Counted from the stretch's first letter, positions 1 through 11,531 are shown. The stretch is DNA of 64,000 nucleotides from Omphalotus guepiniiformis (GCA_028554645.1 JAQOOI010000070.1:806001-870000), one strand, 5' to 3'. A program made the numbers and translations. Notes: generated from the sequence alone by a model not told the origin.

Positions 1-116
1 GCACCAGTTGACTGGGAATGCGTTTTAGAGGCACTGGTTGCATGTGGTCGCGTCGACAGCTCAAATTCTAGCGAAAACCGCGTATCAGAAAAGTATGTAC
101 CGAGACTCTAGCTCGT

Positions 117-785
117 GTGGTGTTAGCGCCGGTAGTAATAAACTTTCTTCCTTCCCTTCTATTATCCATGGACTGCAGGGTTCTGTCCAACGTTCGGTAC
201 CGAATGCAAGCTATCACCAACGTGACTTCTACCGGTGTTTCTTTGCCGTCGGTTGAGGAGCAAGGAGCACCGACAGCAGTAGTGTTGACAAGCCCTAGGG
301 TTATAGCCCAACCTACAGCTGCTACCCAGCAGGAAGATACCGCTGTAACCGATTTCCTTCAGTCATCCCCAGTCCCTCCCACGCCTATCTCGCAGCCACT
401 CACAAACAATTCTCCCCTGTCACTCTATCGTATGCAACGCGTTCTTGCCTCTAAACGAAAACTATCACAAGCACTGAGTCGGTACGGAGCGACAGAAGAA
501 GCGATCTTGTTCTGTCCACCCTTCGTACCTTTCCCTGAGAATCATAAAGATGAAGTCCAGCGTCCAAGACGGAAGCGCGCGTATAAAAAGCGCGCGCCTA
601 AACAGTCTATCAAAAAGCCTGAGGAGGCAGACAAGCAAGATAAAAGCACTGAGTATGCCGATGACTCGGATGAGAATCTTGAACATGCTCTACCTGAGGA
701 TGATGGCGTCCGCGATAATTCTGTTGGAGGAGATTCATACGCTGTGGACACGGATGACGATGAATACGACCCAGATGATGATTAG
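117..785 (+). CDS. Hypothetical protein, probably the 3' part of a gene
   Basis: An open frame of 222 codons. The true start is uncertain: the first ATG is at 117, and earlier exons may lie before the window. The C-terminal half is distinctive. A basic stretch rich in K and R near residues 140-165 looks like a nuclear localisation signal, and a long Asp/Glu-rich tail runs to the stop. No catalytic domain is recognisable. A basic patch plus acidic tail suggests a nuclear or nucleic-acid-associated protein, but that is inference from composition only. It could also be a degraded gene fragment. Confidence 0.35.
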   Translation: MVLAPVVINFLPSLLLSMDCRVLSNVRYRMQAITNVTSTGVSLPSVEEQGAPTAVVLTSPRVIAQPTAATQQEDTAVTDFLQSSPVPPTPISQPLTNNSPLSLYRMQRVLASKRKLSQALSRYGATEEAILFCPPFVPFPENHKDEVQRPRRKRAYKKRAPKQSIKKPEEADKQDKSTEYADDSDENLEHALPEDDGVRDNSVGGDSYAVDTDDDEYDPDDD

Positions 786-2640
786 CGGCGGTCATGCTGA
801 TGATAATGGTCGGGAGGGCACAAAGTAAGGTTTCAAAGCTTGAATCCACATAACATGGTCTAACTGCCGCTCTATTTTCATAGTACAGTCGAAATGTCCA
901 TGCGATAAAAATGCACAAGAACATATACACCATTGTTAATCAATATTTCAGATTGCTTGCTTTGCGCTACGTCGGAAATGTTCGCTTTCGACACGACTTC
1001 GAGTTCGCGACTGTTTCGTGAATATCGGGACTAGGAAACGGAATCGCAACCAAAACCCCGTATCTCTTCATAATTGCCCTCTGGACCTCGGATGGATGGT
1101 CTGCCATCTCAGTCGTAATGATGCAAACACTCATGGAGAACGCTGCACTTGATAATTCTAATTGGCTAGATGGTCGAATGTGGAGGATCAGTTGCAATAT
1201 GCTCAGACAGGCGAAAGACGTACTCTTCGACAGACACGATCTCCTTCTCACATTCTGCTTCAAGCTTTGAAAAATCCTTGGACCTTGCTTGTGGAGAGTG
1301 GTCAGGGGGTAGTAAGTTACTACGGATCTGCATTCTGGCTACGTCGCATTTCACACCAGCAAGGTCTTCCGTTATTCGAGTCAAATAGAAGCTGGTAGTG
1401 GCATATATTATGTGCAAGGGTTTTGATCGAAGTCTGCGTCTCCAGCGCAAATTGTTGTAATATAACTGTGTCGGAAGACATGCCACTGGGTAGGATCTAT
1501 GTTAGCGATAGCTCAGCCCTCCCGTCTAAACAATATAACTTGTTCAAGGATTCAAGCAAGCTATCCCGTTTCTTCAACAACAACCACTGGCCCATTCACG
1601 GTCGTCGAAGAGTCTGATGCAAATGATCTTTGCCCATAATTTCTTGACGCATGAATGAAGGCGTTCTGGGACTTTCATCTAACTATGTAAAAGGAATCCT
1701 GAATGCCCTCTGAGCGCACTTTTACCATTCACTTACAACGCCGAAGTCATTGTGGCAGGCAACATTCCTTGAGACCGCCGGCAAGTGCCGTGCTTTGACC
1801 CCGCGACCGCACCCGCCCCCATACAATGGTACTTCCGTCCTTCCATATGATGCACAATATGATGCATTCGCTGCATCCCAAATACTTACAAGTCTACAAT
1901 GGACGTCAACTGGGACAAATTAGATTCGTGTAGATCTGAACTTCCATGGTCTTTCGCCTTTGGCGAGCACTGAGTAAGTCATTTTTAGGAGTTGTCACTC
2001 TGTTCTTTGAAATTGGTACGAGCTAACCTCCCGCTGGTGTTGCAATACTATTACTCCAGTGATAGATAGCGGAAGTTCATTATGATACATAGTGCTTTCC
2101 ATGTCTCTCGAAGGCACATAATGGTTGAACTTGCTTCCGGGTTGATGTTCCCAACCTTTGGGAGAGGGTCGCTTCTGGACACGGCTACAGTTGTCTAGTT
2201 TAGTGCGAGGTTGCCATGTCCTTATCCAAGTCTCCACAATACACTTCTAACTCACTATTTTCTTCTCAGGAAGCCTAATAGGATATTATAGGTCACCAGA
2301 TAGTATTCAGATGAGCTGCAAGATGAAGTCACGCAAAACATCTGAAAAGAACAAGTTCAACCCAGTACGATGGACCTGGGCGCTCATGAAAACTTCCGTT
2401 CATATTTTTCAGTTTGTCGTTACTGCGCTTGAAGGGTGGCGTATTCTCTCAATATTATTTTCACATACTTAGGAACTCCTCTGATAGCAGATGAGCTGGG
2501 CCTGCGATATGCAAATGTTTTTGCACTGTATCATCAATCTTGGGCGAGAGATGACCCGCCTTGCGGTTTCGCTTATTCGCTGAATCGTCCACCATAGGCT
2601 TGAACAAGACAAGACAGGGGGCTTTTTTGGACTAGCGAAT
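786..2640. other. Stretch without a confident gene
   Basis: Only short, unconnected open frames occur on both strands. A minus-strand frame around 1166-1486 has a charged, possibly helical segment (KLEAECEKEI) and could be a leftover exon, but I could not link it to neighbouring exons with usable splice sites. I see no RNA gene, tandem repeat or transposon end here. Confidence 0.4.
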
Positions 2641-2855
2641 GTGGTGCGCATTCGATCGCCATCTTGCCTGTTCTTTCACGGATCTATCATGTTTTTCTCC
2701 CTTGATTGCGACGGTTCTAGAAATTCCGTTGCCAACGATTGGAGCCGTTTTTTTTTCAAAGTTTTGCAAGCTTTAAATCTGCACAAGTCGATACTACGTT
2801 TCTTTCGAACGTGTCCCTCTCCTTGTCCTCATATCTGTGCTTTACTGTATCATTG

Positions 2856-4409
2856 ATGGGGTTTGATCTAAACTCAACTCTGGGAGTGCTGGAAATAGGG
2901 GTATTTGTTGCAACGTTTTTGTTTGGGTGTATCACTGTTCAAACATATACATACTATCGCAGGTGGGAGTCATTTCACGATCCGTAATTGCATTGCTCAT
3001 ACTGTTTGTGGTGTCGCTACAGCTCTCCAAATGATCCCTTGCTCATAAAGATTCTCGTGAGTGTGTTAACGATTGAACTCATCTTGCTGAACCCTCCTGG
3101 AATGTTGTACAGGTTGGTGTAACATGGTACGTATGTCCACTGCTATTAATGATGGGTCGAACTTCAATCATCACGAATATAGGCTCATTCAACTGGCGCT
3201 TCAATTTGCAACTTCAGAGGCCCTGTATAAACTTACTGTGACGGACTGGGGGCGACCGGTGATGCTTATAACACAGCCAAAGGAGATAATAGTAGCCTTC
3301 TTCCTAGGCGTGAGCATTGCGCCAGTCGTCGAAGTAGGTTTTCGGGTCAGTTATGAATCAGTGAACGGGGCTGACCAATACCACTTTAGACCTTTTATCT
3401 CTTTCGTATATATCGCTTCGCTGGCGTCAAGAGCATATACATCGTAGGAGTAGGAGTTTTTGTCGTCTGGTTGCGATTCGGCGGCTGGCTGGTCCTCTGT
3501 GTAGAGGCGTATAAATCTAGCCTACTCAACGGAACATTTGTCGAAGCATGGGCATGGCTCTTTTATCTTCAGCTCAGTCTGGGTGCATTGAATGACGCGA
3601 TGATCTCGGGCGCGATTGTGTACTTCCTATGGCAGAAGAAGGAAGAGGGGGTGACCAAGTGAGTCGGAGTATCCTCAAAAGTGGTTCTCATTTTTATAGA
3701 CCTTATGTTCAAGTTCGGCGAAAATCATCCAACATGTTGTCAAATGGGCTATACGTACGTGTTATCGACATTTCCTCTGAATCCGCATCGGGTATTGAAA
3801 GCATGGGCGGTTTGCAGAAACTGGTTTCATAGCTAGGTGCGCCATTAAACAGTCAAATGCAATCATTCTACTAAGACTCGTTCAATACTTACAGTGGTGG
3901 TTTTCTTATTTGCCTGATATTGGTTAGTTTTCAGGTGATCTGAAACCAAGTGCGATCATACTGACGAGTCTGTAAAGTTCATATTCAGGAGCCAGAGCTG
4001 TAAGCGAAACTGTCCAATCAGCCTGTTTCTATATTAACTAATGCCAATTGCTTGTAGTTACCTGGCTCGCCATTATGACGATGCTACCAAGAGGTAACAC
4101 CTAATTATACCAAGTTCTGCATGACGTCTTCCTAAGATTTGTCTTTTTTTATCACTAGTTTTCTCCAACAGCCTTTTAGCTTCGTAAGAGCTCGCCCATT
4201 GTTTTTCGATCCTGCTACTAATCATTACCGCCAGTCTGAACGCTCGCCAAAGCATTCAGCAAATATCGCGTCCGGAACTGGAAACAGAAACGATCCCCCT
4301 GTCCTTTTCACGCAATGATACACAGACTCAGAGGTTCAGAACCACTAGCAAGAGCCGGAATAGTATTGTAAGCTCGTTTACCTCTAGCTCGTCAAGAGCT
4401 TTCCGTTAA
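2856..4409 (+). CDS. DUF6534-type multi-pass membrane protein, copy A
   Basis: A multi-exon gene. The first exon starts at the ATG at 2856 (MGFDLNSTLG) and encodes a hydrophobic helix with the family pattern FLFGCITVQTYTYYRR. Later exons give NDPLLIKILV, then TVTDWGRP, then ETFYLFRIYRFAG, then the hydrophobic stretch around 3480-3660, and finally FSNSLLASLNAR, where the intron from about 4179 to 4232 removes an apparent stop. The reading frame stays open to 4409. This layout (about seven helices, ending in the LLASLNAR motif and a Ser/Thr-rich cytoplasmic tail) matches the DUF6534 family, which is expanded in mushrooms and has no known function. A paralogue with the same exon pattern lies inverted at 33715-35473, and homology to it continues upstream to about 2650. 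Confidence 0.75.
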
Positions 4410-6693
4410 TTACTTATCCATCTATAGATTTCCGAGCTTCCCGAGATTCCCTAACGAAACAGACACGCAATAGCCCGACTGGACTCCTCTTTCGCAAAAA
4501 AGTTTTGCGGGATGATCGTGTTCCACCCAACCGCGTACAAAAAGGCCGACGGTTTGAAGGAACGGGTGCCTCAGGGCTTGAATCTTTTAACTGGCTAATG
4601 GATGACCTCCCGTGGGCATTTCTAAACTAAATCCTATTCTAAACTCATATAAGCGAGCTTAGCCGAGTCTCCGAATCTCGCCAACGAGCTCACATCAGCG
4701 GAGTTTGAAATTTTACTCATTTCTAAATTTTAATCTGGAAGGAGGGTACCCCCCCCTCTTCCAGACTAAAATCGTCTTTCTAAAAACATTTCAAGCTCCG
4801 CTCGGAGATACACCTTCCCTTTTTGTATTCGTCCCCGAGGGTCAGAGCTAGAGTTTTGCGTAGGGAGCCTTAGTGGTCACTTGCAAGTGGCCGTATTCGT
4901 CTCAAAAGGATGATATATTGTCAGCTGTACATACTTATTGAACTTTGAAAGAGAATAAACAACTCTGTGAGCCCAATCTTCTTCACCCTACCTAGTGGCT
5001 TGTGGGAAGAATAACTTCCCATTCAGGCTTTCAGCCGGATTATTCCAGACCAAACATTTGGTCCACGACTGGTCGACGGTTTTCTAAACTAGAGCTATCT
5101 TTTTTCAAAGTCCGCGTTTGATGGATTTAGAAAATAATCTAGGTTTTCTAAATCCACGGGAGGTCACCCAATAGGACATTGGACAGTCAACGTATTTGAA
5201 TATGGCTTTTATTGACATGTATAACAAAAGTGGAACAATTTCATGAAATTCAAAGATCTGATACTATGTACTATGGTTGATGCCTTGATGCTTTAAAGCC
5301 TGGCCGCGGCTTCGAATTTGGTTAACTTTTGTGTTTTAGGCATCCCCGCGTGGCCCTAGCGGAGACCCTTTTTCATGACACGTTTTGCAAGGACGTTTTG
5401 CGAGATGATGGTAGTGCTCTGCCAAGTACTGTGTGAAATGGATCGGCAGTTTGGAGGAAGAATGGTGTTCTATGGCGTTATGCAGGTCAGGTCAGGGCAC
5501 CACAATTCAAAAAGACTGGCATTTGTAGAGACTACTTAGTTCAATAGTTGTACCCGCTGAAGCTAAGCGCTAGCGCTGAAGGCTAGGTACTGCTGATCTA
5601 TCGTTGGACCTAGAGCGCCAGCAGATTTCTGAGCCTTGTGCGCACTTGCCTTGATAATTTTGAGGTTTGTAAGTGAACAACATAACATCAAAATCAAGGG
5701 GCGGCGAAAGTTCTACCACTTGGCACTCATGATCTCACACGGAGACCCAGCGGAGACCCCTAGCTCCCTCCTTCTATATATAGTATATCAGTAGATAAGA
5801 TTACTACCATGTGACGAGATATCGGTACCGAGACGTCCCCAGCCCCATCGACAGCGAGCGACATAACTTAATAGACGCCCCTTCAGAAATGTCAAAAAAA
5901 AAAAAGATTTCGGTCGAGACCCCCTGAGACCCCCCACCCGAATTACCCCATGTGCCAGATTTTCGATCTGCCACCCCCTTGCATATTTGCTTCCTCCTCA
6001 AACTCGTATTTTATTTACTTACTCCTCTGTAGATGGCACCATTCGCTATGTTCAACCCTTCATCCTGTACAGTATGAGCGCCACATCATATATGTATCTA
6101 GATATTCTCACTAGACTCTAGTGGGATGATTGTATCGCCATAGTATCCATACTTAATCCAAGATCCAAGCTGACCATTTTCAAGTTCAATGCTGACTCGT
6201 AAGTTGTAAGTATGTAACCTACTTACATCGTTACTGAGTCGAGTCTGACGCAACACTGCAGACCGCGTGAATCAGAAATTTCGTCAGATCGAGTGAATAT
6301 TTTGCAATGCAACTCGTTTCTTGACTTGCAAATGCGAGAGGTGCTATAACTTAGTAGACTTAGTGGTACTAGTGGTAGCGATGTACTTAGTGGCAAAGCA
6401 AGAACCGCTCATCCGCTAACCGAGTCCCGACGTGCGAACGTTACTTTCGAAATCGAACGCCAAGCCGTATACACAACGCGTTGAAGAAAACATCAGGAAA
6501 ACATAAGTAGACATCAAATTCAGAGAGATGGTGGCGGTATGGAGCGGTATGGTCATTGGTAAAACTGGTATCAGTAAAGCACAGAGCACGCTGCGCAACA
6601 GGCCGCCGGGATAAACATCAAGAAATTGACAACAGATTACACTAGTAAGTACTAGTAGTAGTACTTCCGTAGTATTCGATATTCGATTTACAC
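4410..6693. other. Gene-free stretch holding a TIR element and arm-homologous DNA
   Basis: No coding frame is convincing here. The stretch holds the terminal-inverted-repeat element at 4600-5169 and a homopolymer A run near 5890. Sequence around 5990-6050 and 6420-6490 matches, in inverted orientation, DNA near 30227-30290 and 30060-30120 downstream of the second copy of the small KR/acidic gene. It is therefore the downstream flank belonging to the left arm of the inverted duplication. Confidence 0.6.
4600..5169. mobile_element. MITE-like non-autonomous element with terminal inverted repeats
   Basis: The left end reads GATGACCTCCCGTGG followed by TTTCTAAA. The right end at 5145-5169 reads, on the other strand, GGTGACCTCCCGTGG followed by ATTTAGAAA. 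The ends are thus near-identical inverted repeats about 570 bp apart. The interior has no coding capacity, is AT-rich, and contains a strong imperfect hairpin at about 4726-4772. That is the architecture of a short, non-autonomous DNA transposon. No clean target-site duplication is visible, so the exact ends may be off by a few bases or the insertion is old. Confidence 0.5.
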
Positions 6694-7747
6694 CTAGACC
6701 GTCTTCTTCCACTCCTCCCTAATTATTTCTTCCTCTTTAACGATATCACCTCGTCTACCCGCAAGCACCTCAAGATGACCAAGAATATCATCCGAGTCGA
6801 TTTCTTCTTCTTCTTCTTCTGCCTCACCATCACTGGTAGGTTTTTTGAACGTAGATATCTGTTCGACGATCTTTGTCAAAGAGTCTTGGGAGAGATTAAA
6901 CAACATTCTCGAGCATTCCCGAAGACGTTCCTATAAAATCATATCATCAAGAACATACTCCCACGAATGAAAACAATGGCAGAAAGAAAACCAGCTCACC
7001 TGAACTTGTCTTGGAACATCATAAAAATCCAAATCATCCTTATCATCCTCCATCCCACACCCACCAAAACACGCCAAATACGCATCGTGAACCAACCGTT
7101 TCTCGAAAATCAATTTACTCCTCTTATTCATCGCTTGAACATAACAATGCTGTACAATACTCGCAGCGACGAATTCGTTCCCTCCACCACGAGGACCCAT
7201 GTAATCATGAAGCTGGACGAAGATCATGCGGAGGAACGTCGATGTTAGGTTTTTAGTGTACCTGTGGATGTAGTTGAGGCGATTCTATGATATGTACGTT
7301 ACGGGTGAGACGGATGAATGAAAAGATTCGAATAGGGAGCCTTACGCGTAAATCAGGTTCGAGGTGGTCTAAACCAACAAGTTCGTCTTTTGAACGGCTC
7401 TGGTCCTGGTCCTCTTCATCTTCATCGAACTCGTCGTAGAGCTCGTTCAGAAGAGACGCGTTGGTGTCGTTCGCTTTTGCAGGACTCTGCTTTTTTGGAG
7501 GTAAAGACGGGTCGTTGTCGTTCGCTTTTGGAAGACTCTGCTTTTTTGGAGATAAAGACGCGTCGGTGTCGTTCGCTTTTGGAGGACCTTGCTTTTTTGG
7601 AGGTAAAGACGCGTCGGTGTCGTGAGCTTCTGGAGGACTCTGCCTTTTTGGAGGTAAAGACGCGTCTGAATCCTTGCGCGTTCGTTTAACGACAGGACTT
7701 TTGGTCGGCGACGCGTCGACTTGGACTCGGCCGCGTTTGGGGGGCAT
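6694..7747 (-). CDS. Small KR-rich/acidic protein with 17-residue repeats, copy A
   Basis: Three exons (7346-7747, 7000-7284, 6694-6930) joined in frame give about 307 residues. Exon 1 starts MPPKRGRVQVDASPTK and holds four full tandem copies of a 17-residue unit of the type DASLPPKKQSPPKANDT, followed by an acidic stretch (DEFDEDEEDQDQ). Exon 2 carries the conserved core GGGNEFVAASIVQHCYVQAMN and FGGCGM. Exon 3 ends with EEEIIREEW. The paralogue at 29106-30009 shares all three exons and splice positions but has a single repeat unit. The basic/proline/lysine repeats suggest a nuclear protein; no known domain is recognised. The promoter, with a TATA-like box near 7876-7884, is conserved between the two copies. 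Confidence 0.7.
7455..7658 (-). repeat. Coding minisatellite, four 51-bp units
   Basis: Four consecutive 51-bp units start at 7455, 7506, 7557 and 7608, and a partial fifth follows at 7659. Each encodes 17 residues, so copy-number changes preserve the reading frame. The inverted paralogue on the right arm has only one such unit, so the array expanded after the duplication, or contracted on the other side. Confidence 0.85.
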
Positions 7748-7875
7748 AATAGTTCGAAGATTAAGGACGAGTCTACGAGTACAGCCTTAAACCTGAAGCC
7801 TGAGTACTGAGTGACGGGATGGGTGGCGGTAAGGAAGAAAGGAAGAAAGAATGTGGGTGTGTTGAGTTTGACGGG

Positions 7876-7961
7876 TTTTTATACTTGTGCCAAAGCCAGC
7901 TGCATTATAATGCGCATTGCGCGTGCAAAAGCCAGTCAGGCTGCATTATAATGCGCACTGC
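7876..7961 (-). promoter_or_regulatory. TATA-like box and duplicated palindrome upstream of copy A
   Basis: Read on the minus strand, a GTATAAAAA element lies at 7876-7884, about 130 bp before the start codon at 7747. Just upstream are two adjacent copies (7887-7921 and 7923-7961) of a unit of about 36 bp. Each contains AAAGCCAG or a close match and the perfect 10-bp palindrome CATTATAATG. A duplicated palindrome beside a TATA box is what a dimeric regulator site would look like; that role is inference. Confidence 0.45.
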
Positions 7962-8499
7962 GTCTGTGTCAGGAATCAGGAAAGAAGTTTAACGTTTACG
8001 TTTATCATTGCAAATATTGAATACCCACCTTCTATTTATGTAGAACAGATCCTCTTTGACGTTGATCCGAATATGCAAACGGCGTACTGGGATGTGATGT
8101 GGATATCCATACATAGCGGGTGGGGGCGGGCATGAACGTTCGTTACAGGGCTACCGAGCTGACAGCACACGCCATGCCCAACCTATTCGAGATGATGTAG
8201 TTCCATATGATTCATGGAACAGGTATCATATTAGCTTGTATGTAGATCAGCATTCGCCATTCTAGCGCAGTAGTTATCGATCTTACTTACTCTACACACG
8301 CCCGAGAAACCTTGTCTGGCGAGTGTTGACAGGCTGATGTTTCGCATACGTCTTCAGGGAAATTTCGTATGTCATCGAGCTGCAACCAGCCCCACTAATA
8401 TACAAGCGGGAGATGAGTCCTATGTACGTGCCACGGTCGGAAAGTTAGTCTGAGCTGTGCGCAGAGGTCCATCTCAGATGTTCAGTGCAATGACTGATG

Positions 8500-9100
8500 A
8501 GAACGAGTGTTAGTGGTCACCAGACAATACCACAGGTTCACAGGTGATCCTTAGCGAGTTTTTATGCGGGCTCTGAGGTCTAAACAGTGAAGGTGGTGAT
8601 ATTACCCGAAGGACCGAGAGTTCATCGACAATTTCGAGCCACATAGGCAGGCCACGAACAGAATCGGGTTGATGAATATAGGGAGGAACTAAGGCAAGTA
8701 AGTTTGTGAACCGTGCTAGACGCGGCGTGGAGGAGAGTCGAAGAGAAAAAGTCGTCACGAGAAGCCGACGGCCGACATATGCGACCGTGGGAATATCCCG
8801 CCGCGTACATGAATGCAACTCCCAATGCCCAATTTACCTGTTTGGCCAAACTTGGTTCTCTGAATTTCTGATGAAGTTCCTCTCTCTCGACATCCTGGAG
8901 TTTTCGCTGAATGTAGAGTGGAATTCGATCTCTTCTTCGGGGAACATAAACGCGATCCCCTGGAGATTTGGGTACGCCTTTGGGTCGTATTTGGATGGCG
9001 GAAGAAAGGATGATATGATTTCATGTTTCATTTCAGAATGTCATATCTGCGTCAATTCCCTGGTGCTAGGCCCTTCCATGAGAACATGATGTCACTCAAT
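8500..9100 (-). other. Possible gene remnant in the left arm
   Basis: A minus-strand frame at 8834-9031 starts MKHEIISSFLPPSKYDPKAY and reads for 65 codons. A second open stretch follows at about 8510-8818 in another frame. A GTAAAT donor after VWPNR could join them, but I found no acceptor that keeps a convincing frame. The corresponding gap on the right arm (28728-29105) is only about 380 bp and lacks this sequence, so it was inserted on the left or lost on the right. No family is recognised. Confidence 0.25.
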
Positions 9101-9152
9101 CCCACCACATAAAAATGTTCACATCAACTAGACCCCCACGAATCTCACAACA

Positions 9153-10094
9153 ATGTCGAACCCATCCCAAGACTTGATACTCATAACCTGCGCCTCAGGA
9201 AAACAAGCATCTCATATCCTCCCTCTCCTCTCACCCACCTACACCCATCTCCGTCTAGTCGTACACTCCCAATCATCCGCCTCACGCCTCCAATCCACAC
9301 ACCCTTCCGCAGAAATCATAACCGCAGACCTATGTTCCCCAACCGAATGCTCAAACATCCTCTTAGGCGTAACCACCGTCATCCACATCGGTCCCTCCTT
9401 CCACCCACACGAAACCTCCATCGGTAAATTCATGATCGACGCCGCACTATCCGAATCCCAAAAATCCAGCTCGAAATTCAAACATTTCATCTATTCCTCC
9501 GTTATGCATTCACAACTTCAAAAACTCCTCAATCACGATTGCAAGCGATACGTAGAGGAATATCTCATTGAATCAGGGCTTAATTACACTATCCTACAAC
9601 CAACTCATTTTATGGATGTGTTTCCTTTGGGTATGCTTTTGGCGGAAGATAACCCGGTTTATAAAGCAATGTGGAATCCTGAATCGAAATTCTCGTTTGT
9701 TGCTTTGGATGATTTCGCAAAAGCTGTGAAGAAGGTTGTTGATGAACGAGAGAAGCATTATCTTGCGACGTATCCTTTGATTAGTACTAGGACTCCGGTG
9801 TCGTATAACGAGGTATGCGAGCTAGCGAGTAAAGTCCTAGGGAAGAATGTTCGTGTGGAGAGGCTTTCGATGGACGAAGCAAAGGGGATTTTGGGGAAGG
9901 GTCTTGGGATGAATGATTCGGATATGGATCCGCGTGTTCGTGATGGTCTTGAGAGGTTGTTGTTGTATTATAATCGTAGGGGGATCACCGGGTCTGCTAA
10001 TGTGTTGCAGTGGTTGATTGGGGAGAATACGATGGAGTGGGAACAGATGTTTGCGTTGGAGATGGAGAGGGTAAGGTTGCTTGGGAGAAAGTGA
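9153..10094 (+). CDS. NmrA-like NAD(P)-binding protein, copy A
   Basis: A single open frame of 313 residues starting MSNPSQDLILITCASGK. The beta-strand followed by CASGKQASHILPLL is a Rossmann dinucleotide-binding loop of the atypical SDR/NmrA type; FKHFIYSSVMH and LNYTILQPTHFMD are further family landmarks. Such proteins are NAD(P)-binding redox sensors or reductases of about 300 residues. The usual GxxGxxG is degenerate (CASGKQA), so nucleotide preference or catalytic activity is open. A paralogue of comparable length, similar throughout, lies inverted at 27771-28727. It is followed 64 bp downstream by an epoxide hydrolase gene on the same strand. Confidence 0.8.
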   Translation: MSNPSQDLILITCASGKQASHILPLLSPTYTHLRLVVHSQSSASRLQSTHPSAEIITADLCSPTECSNILLGVTTVIHIGPSFHPHETSIGKFMIDAALSESQKSSSKFKHFIYSSVMHSQLQKLLNHDCKRYVEEYLIESGLNYTILQPTHFMDVFPLGMLLAEDNPVYKAMWNPESKFSFVALDDFAKAVKKVVDEREKHYLATYPLISTRTPVSYNEVCELASKVLGKNVRVERLSMDEAKGILGKGLGMNDSDMDPRVRDGLERLLLYYNRRGITGSANVLQWLIGENTMEWEQMFALEMERVRLLGRK

Positions 10095-10158
10095 ATGTAT
10101 GCGTACTATAGGTCAAAGCACAATTTACACACGCCGACTTCTTATTCAGTTACCAGTT

Positions 10159-11531
10159 ATGTCTACCCCAAAACCTTTCAAAATCGACGTATCCCCTTCA
10201 GAACTCTCCTGGATCACCGACCGCGTCTCCACTGCCCGTCTCATACCAGACATCACCCACCCACCCAACGAAGAATGGCAAGACGGTACACCAACCTCAG
10301 TCATGCAAGATATCGCAGAGTACTGGAAAACTCAATATGACTGGCGAGCAGTGGAGAAAAAAATTAATGAAACGTTCAAGATGTTCACTGTTGATATTGA
10401 AGAAGCAGGGGAGGTTATTTCGTTGCATTTTGTTCATCATAGGTCTACGAGGGAGGATGCTGTTCCGTTGCTTTTTGCGCATGGGTGGCCCGGAAGCTTT
10501 TTGGAGGTGAGGCCCAGTGGGTTACTTGCGTTTTGGGCATTGCTTAACTGACTTTGCTTTTTGGAGGTGGAGAATTTGCTTGGGTTGACTGAACCTGAAG
10601 ATCCAAAAGAACAAGCATTTCATATAATTGCACCTTCAATCCCAGGATTCACATTTTCATCTTCTCCAACCGTACGTTCCTCCCCTCCCCTTCCGTCCCT
10701 TCCTAACCAACGTGATCCCCTCAGAAACCCGGTTTCGGAATCTCCCATATAGCCAACACCTATCACAAACTAATGCTTCTCCTCGGTTACACAACCTACA
10801 CCTCCCAAGGTGGTGACTGGGGCTCATTCATCATTCGTTCAATCGCACAACAATACCCAGAACACTGTATCGCCGTCCACCTAAACTTTATCATAGCTCT
10901 TCCCCCTTCCCCGCTTCACAACCCCTTGACCCTGGCGTACCTCGTCCTGAGGTGGTTCACACAAGACCAAAAAGAAAGGTTAGGTAGGATGCAATGGTGG
11001 ATGAAGAAGGAATCGGGTTATTCGAAGATTCAAGGGACTAAACCCCAAACTATTGGGTATGCATTTATGGATTCTCCAATTGGGTTGTTGGCTTGGATTA
11101 GAGAGAAGATACATAACTTAACCGAACCTGATTTCGTATGGGACAACGAAAGGGTTATCACTTGGACAATGGTGTATCTACTTTCGGGTAGTGCATCTCA
11201 TGCGAGGATATATAAAGAGGGTATTGCTCGTGAGGATTCGGCGGAGAAGGTTTTGAAGGGTGTTTTGGGGAGGGAAGTTTGTGTTGGTGTTAGTTGTTTT
11301 CCGAAGGATGTTGGGTATGTACCTAGGTGGTGGGCGGAGGTTTCGATTGGGAGGAATATTGTTAGTTGGAAGGAACATGAGAAGGGGGGACATTTTGCGT
11401 CGGTTGAGGTTCCGGAGGTGTTGATTGGGGATTTGAGGGAGTGGATTGGGGAGGTTAGGAAGGGGACGGGGACGGGGGGTGAAGGGAGGTGGGAGGCGTT
11501 GGTTGAGGCGGGGGGAAATGGGCATTATTGA
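10159..11531 (+). CDS. Epoxide hydrolase (alpha/beta-hydrolase, EHN type)
   Basis: Three exons (10159-10506, 10567-10671, 10725-11531) give 419 residues, the usual length of the microsomal/juvenile-hormone epoxide hydrolase type. The N-terminal EHN region (FKIDVSPSELSWITDRV) precedes the oxyanion motif HGWPGS. Exon 3 carries the nucleophile motif GGDWGS and the family signature IQGTKPQTIGYAFMDSPIGL. The late GGHFASVE supplies the catalytic His. The enzyme opens epoxides to vicinal diols. Start MSTPKPFKID is the only ATG giving a full EHN domain. Intron 1 is flanked by a perfect 14-bp direct repeat. The stop lies 83 bp from the stop of the convergent dioxygenase gene. Confidence 0.9.

Noticed and set aside
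3629..3832. An early stop in the copy A membrane gene, suggesting a pseudogene.
   Set aside because: Introns at consistent places restore the frame through to LLASLNAR and the end at 4409, matching copy B exon by exon.
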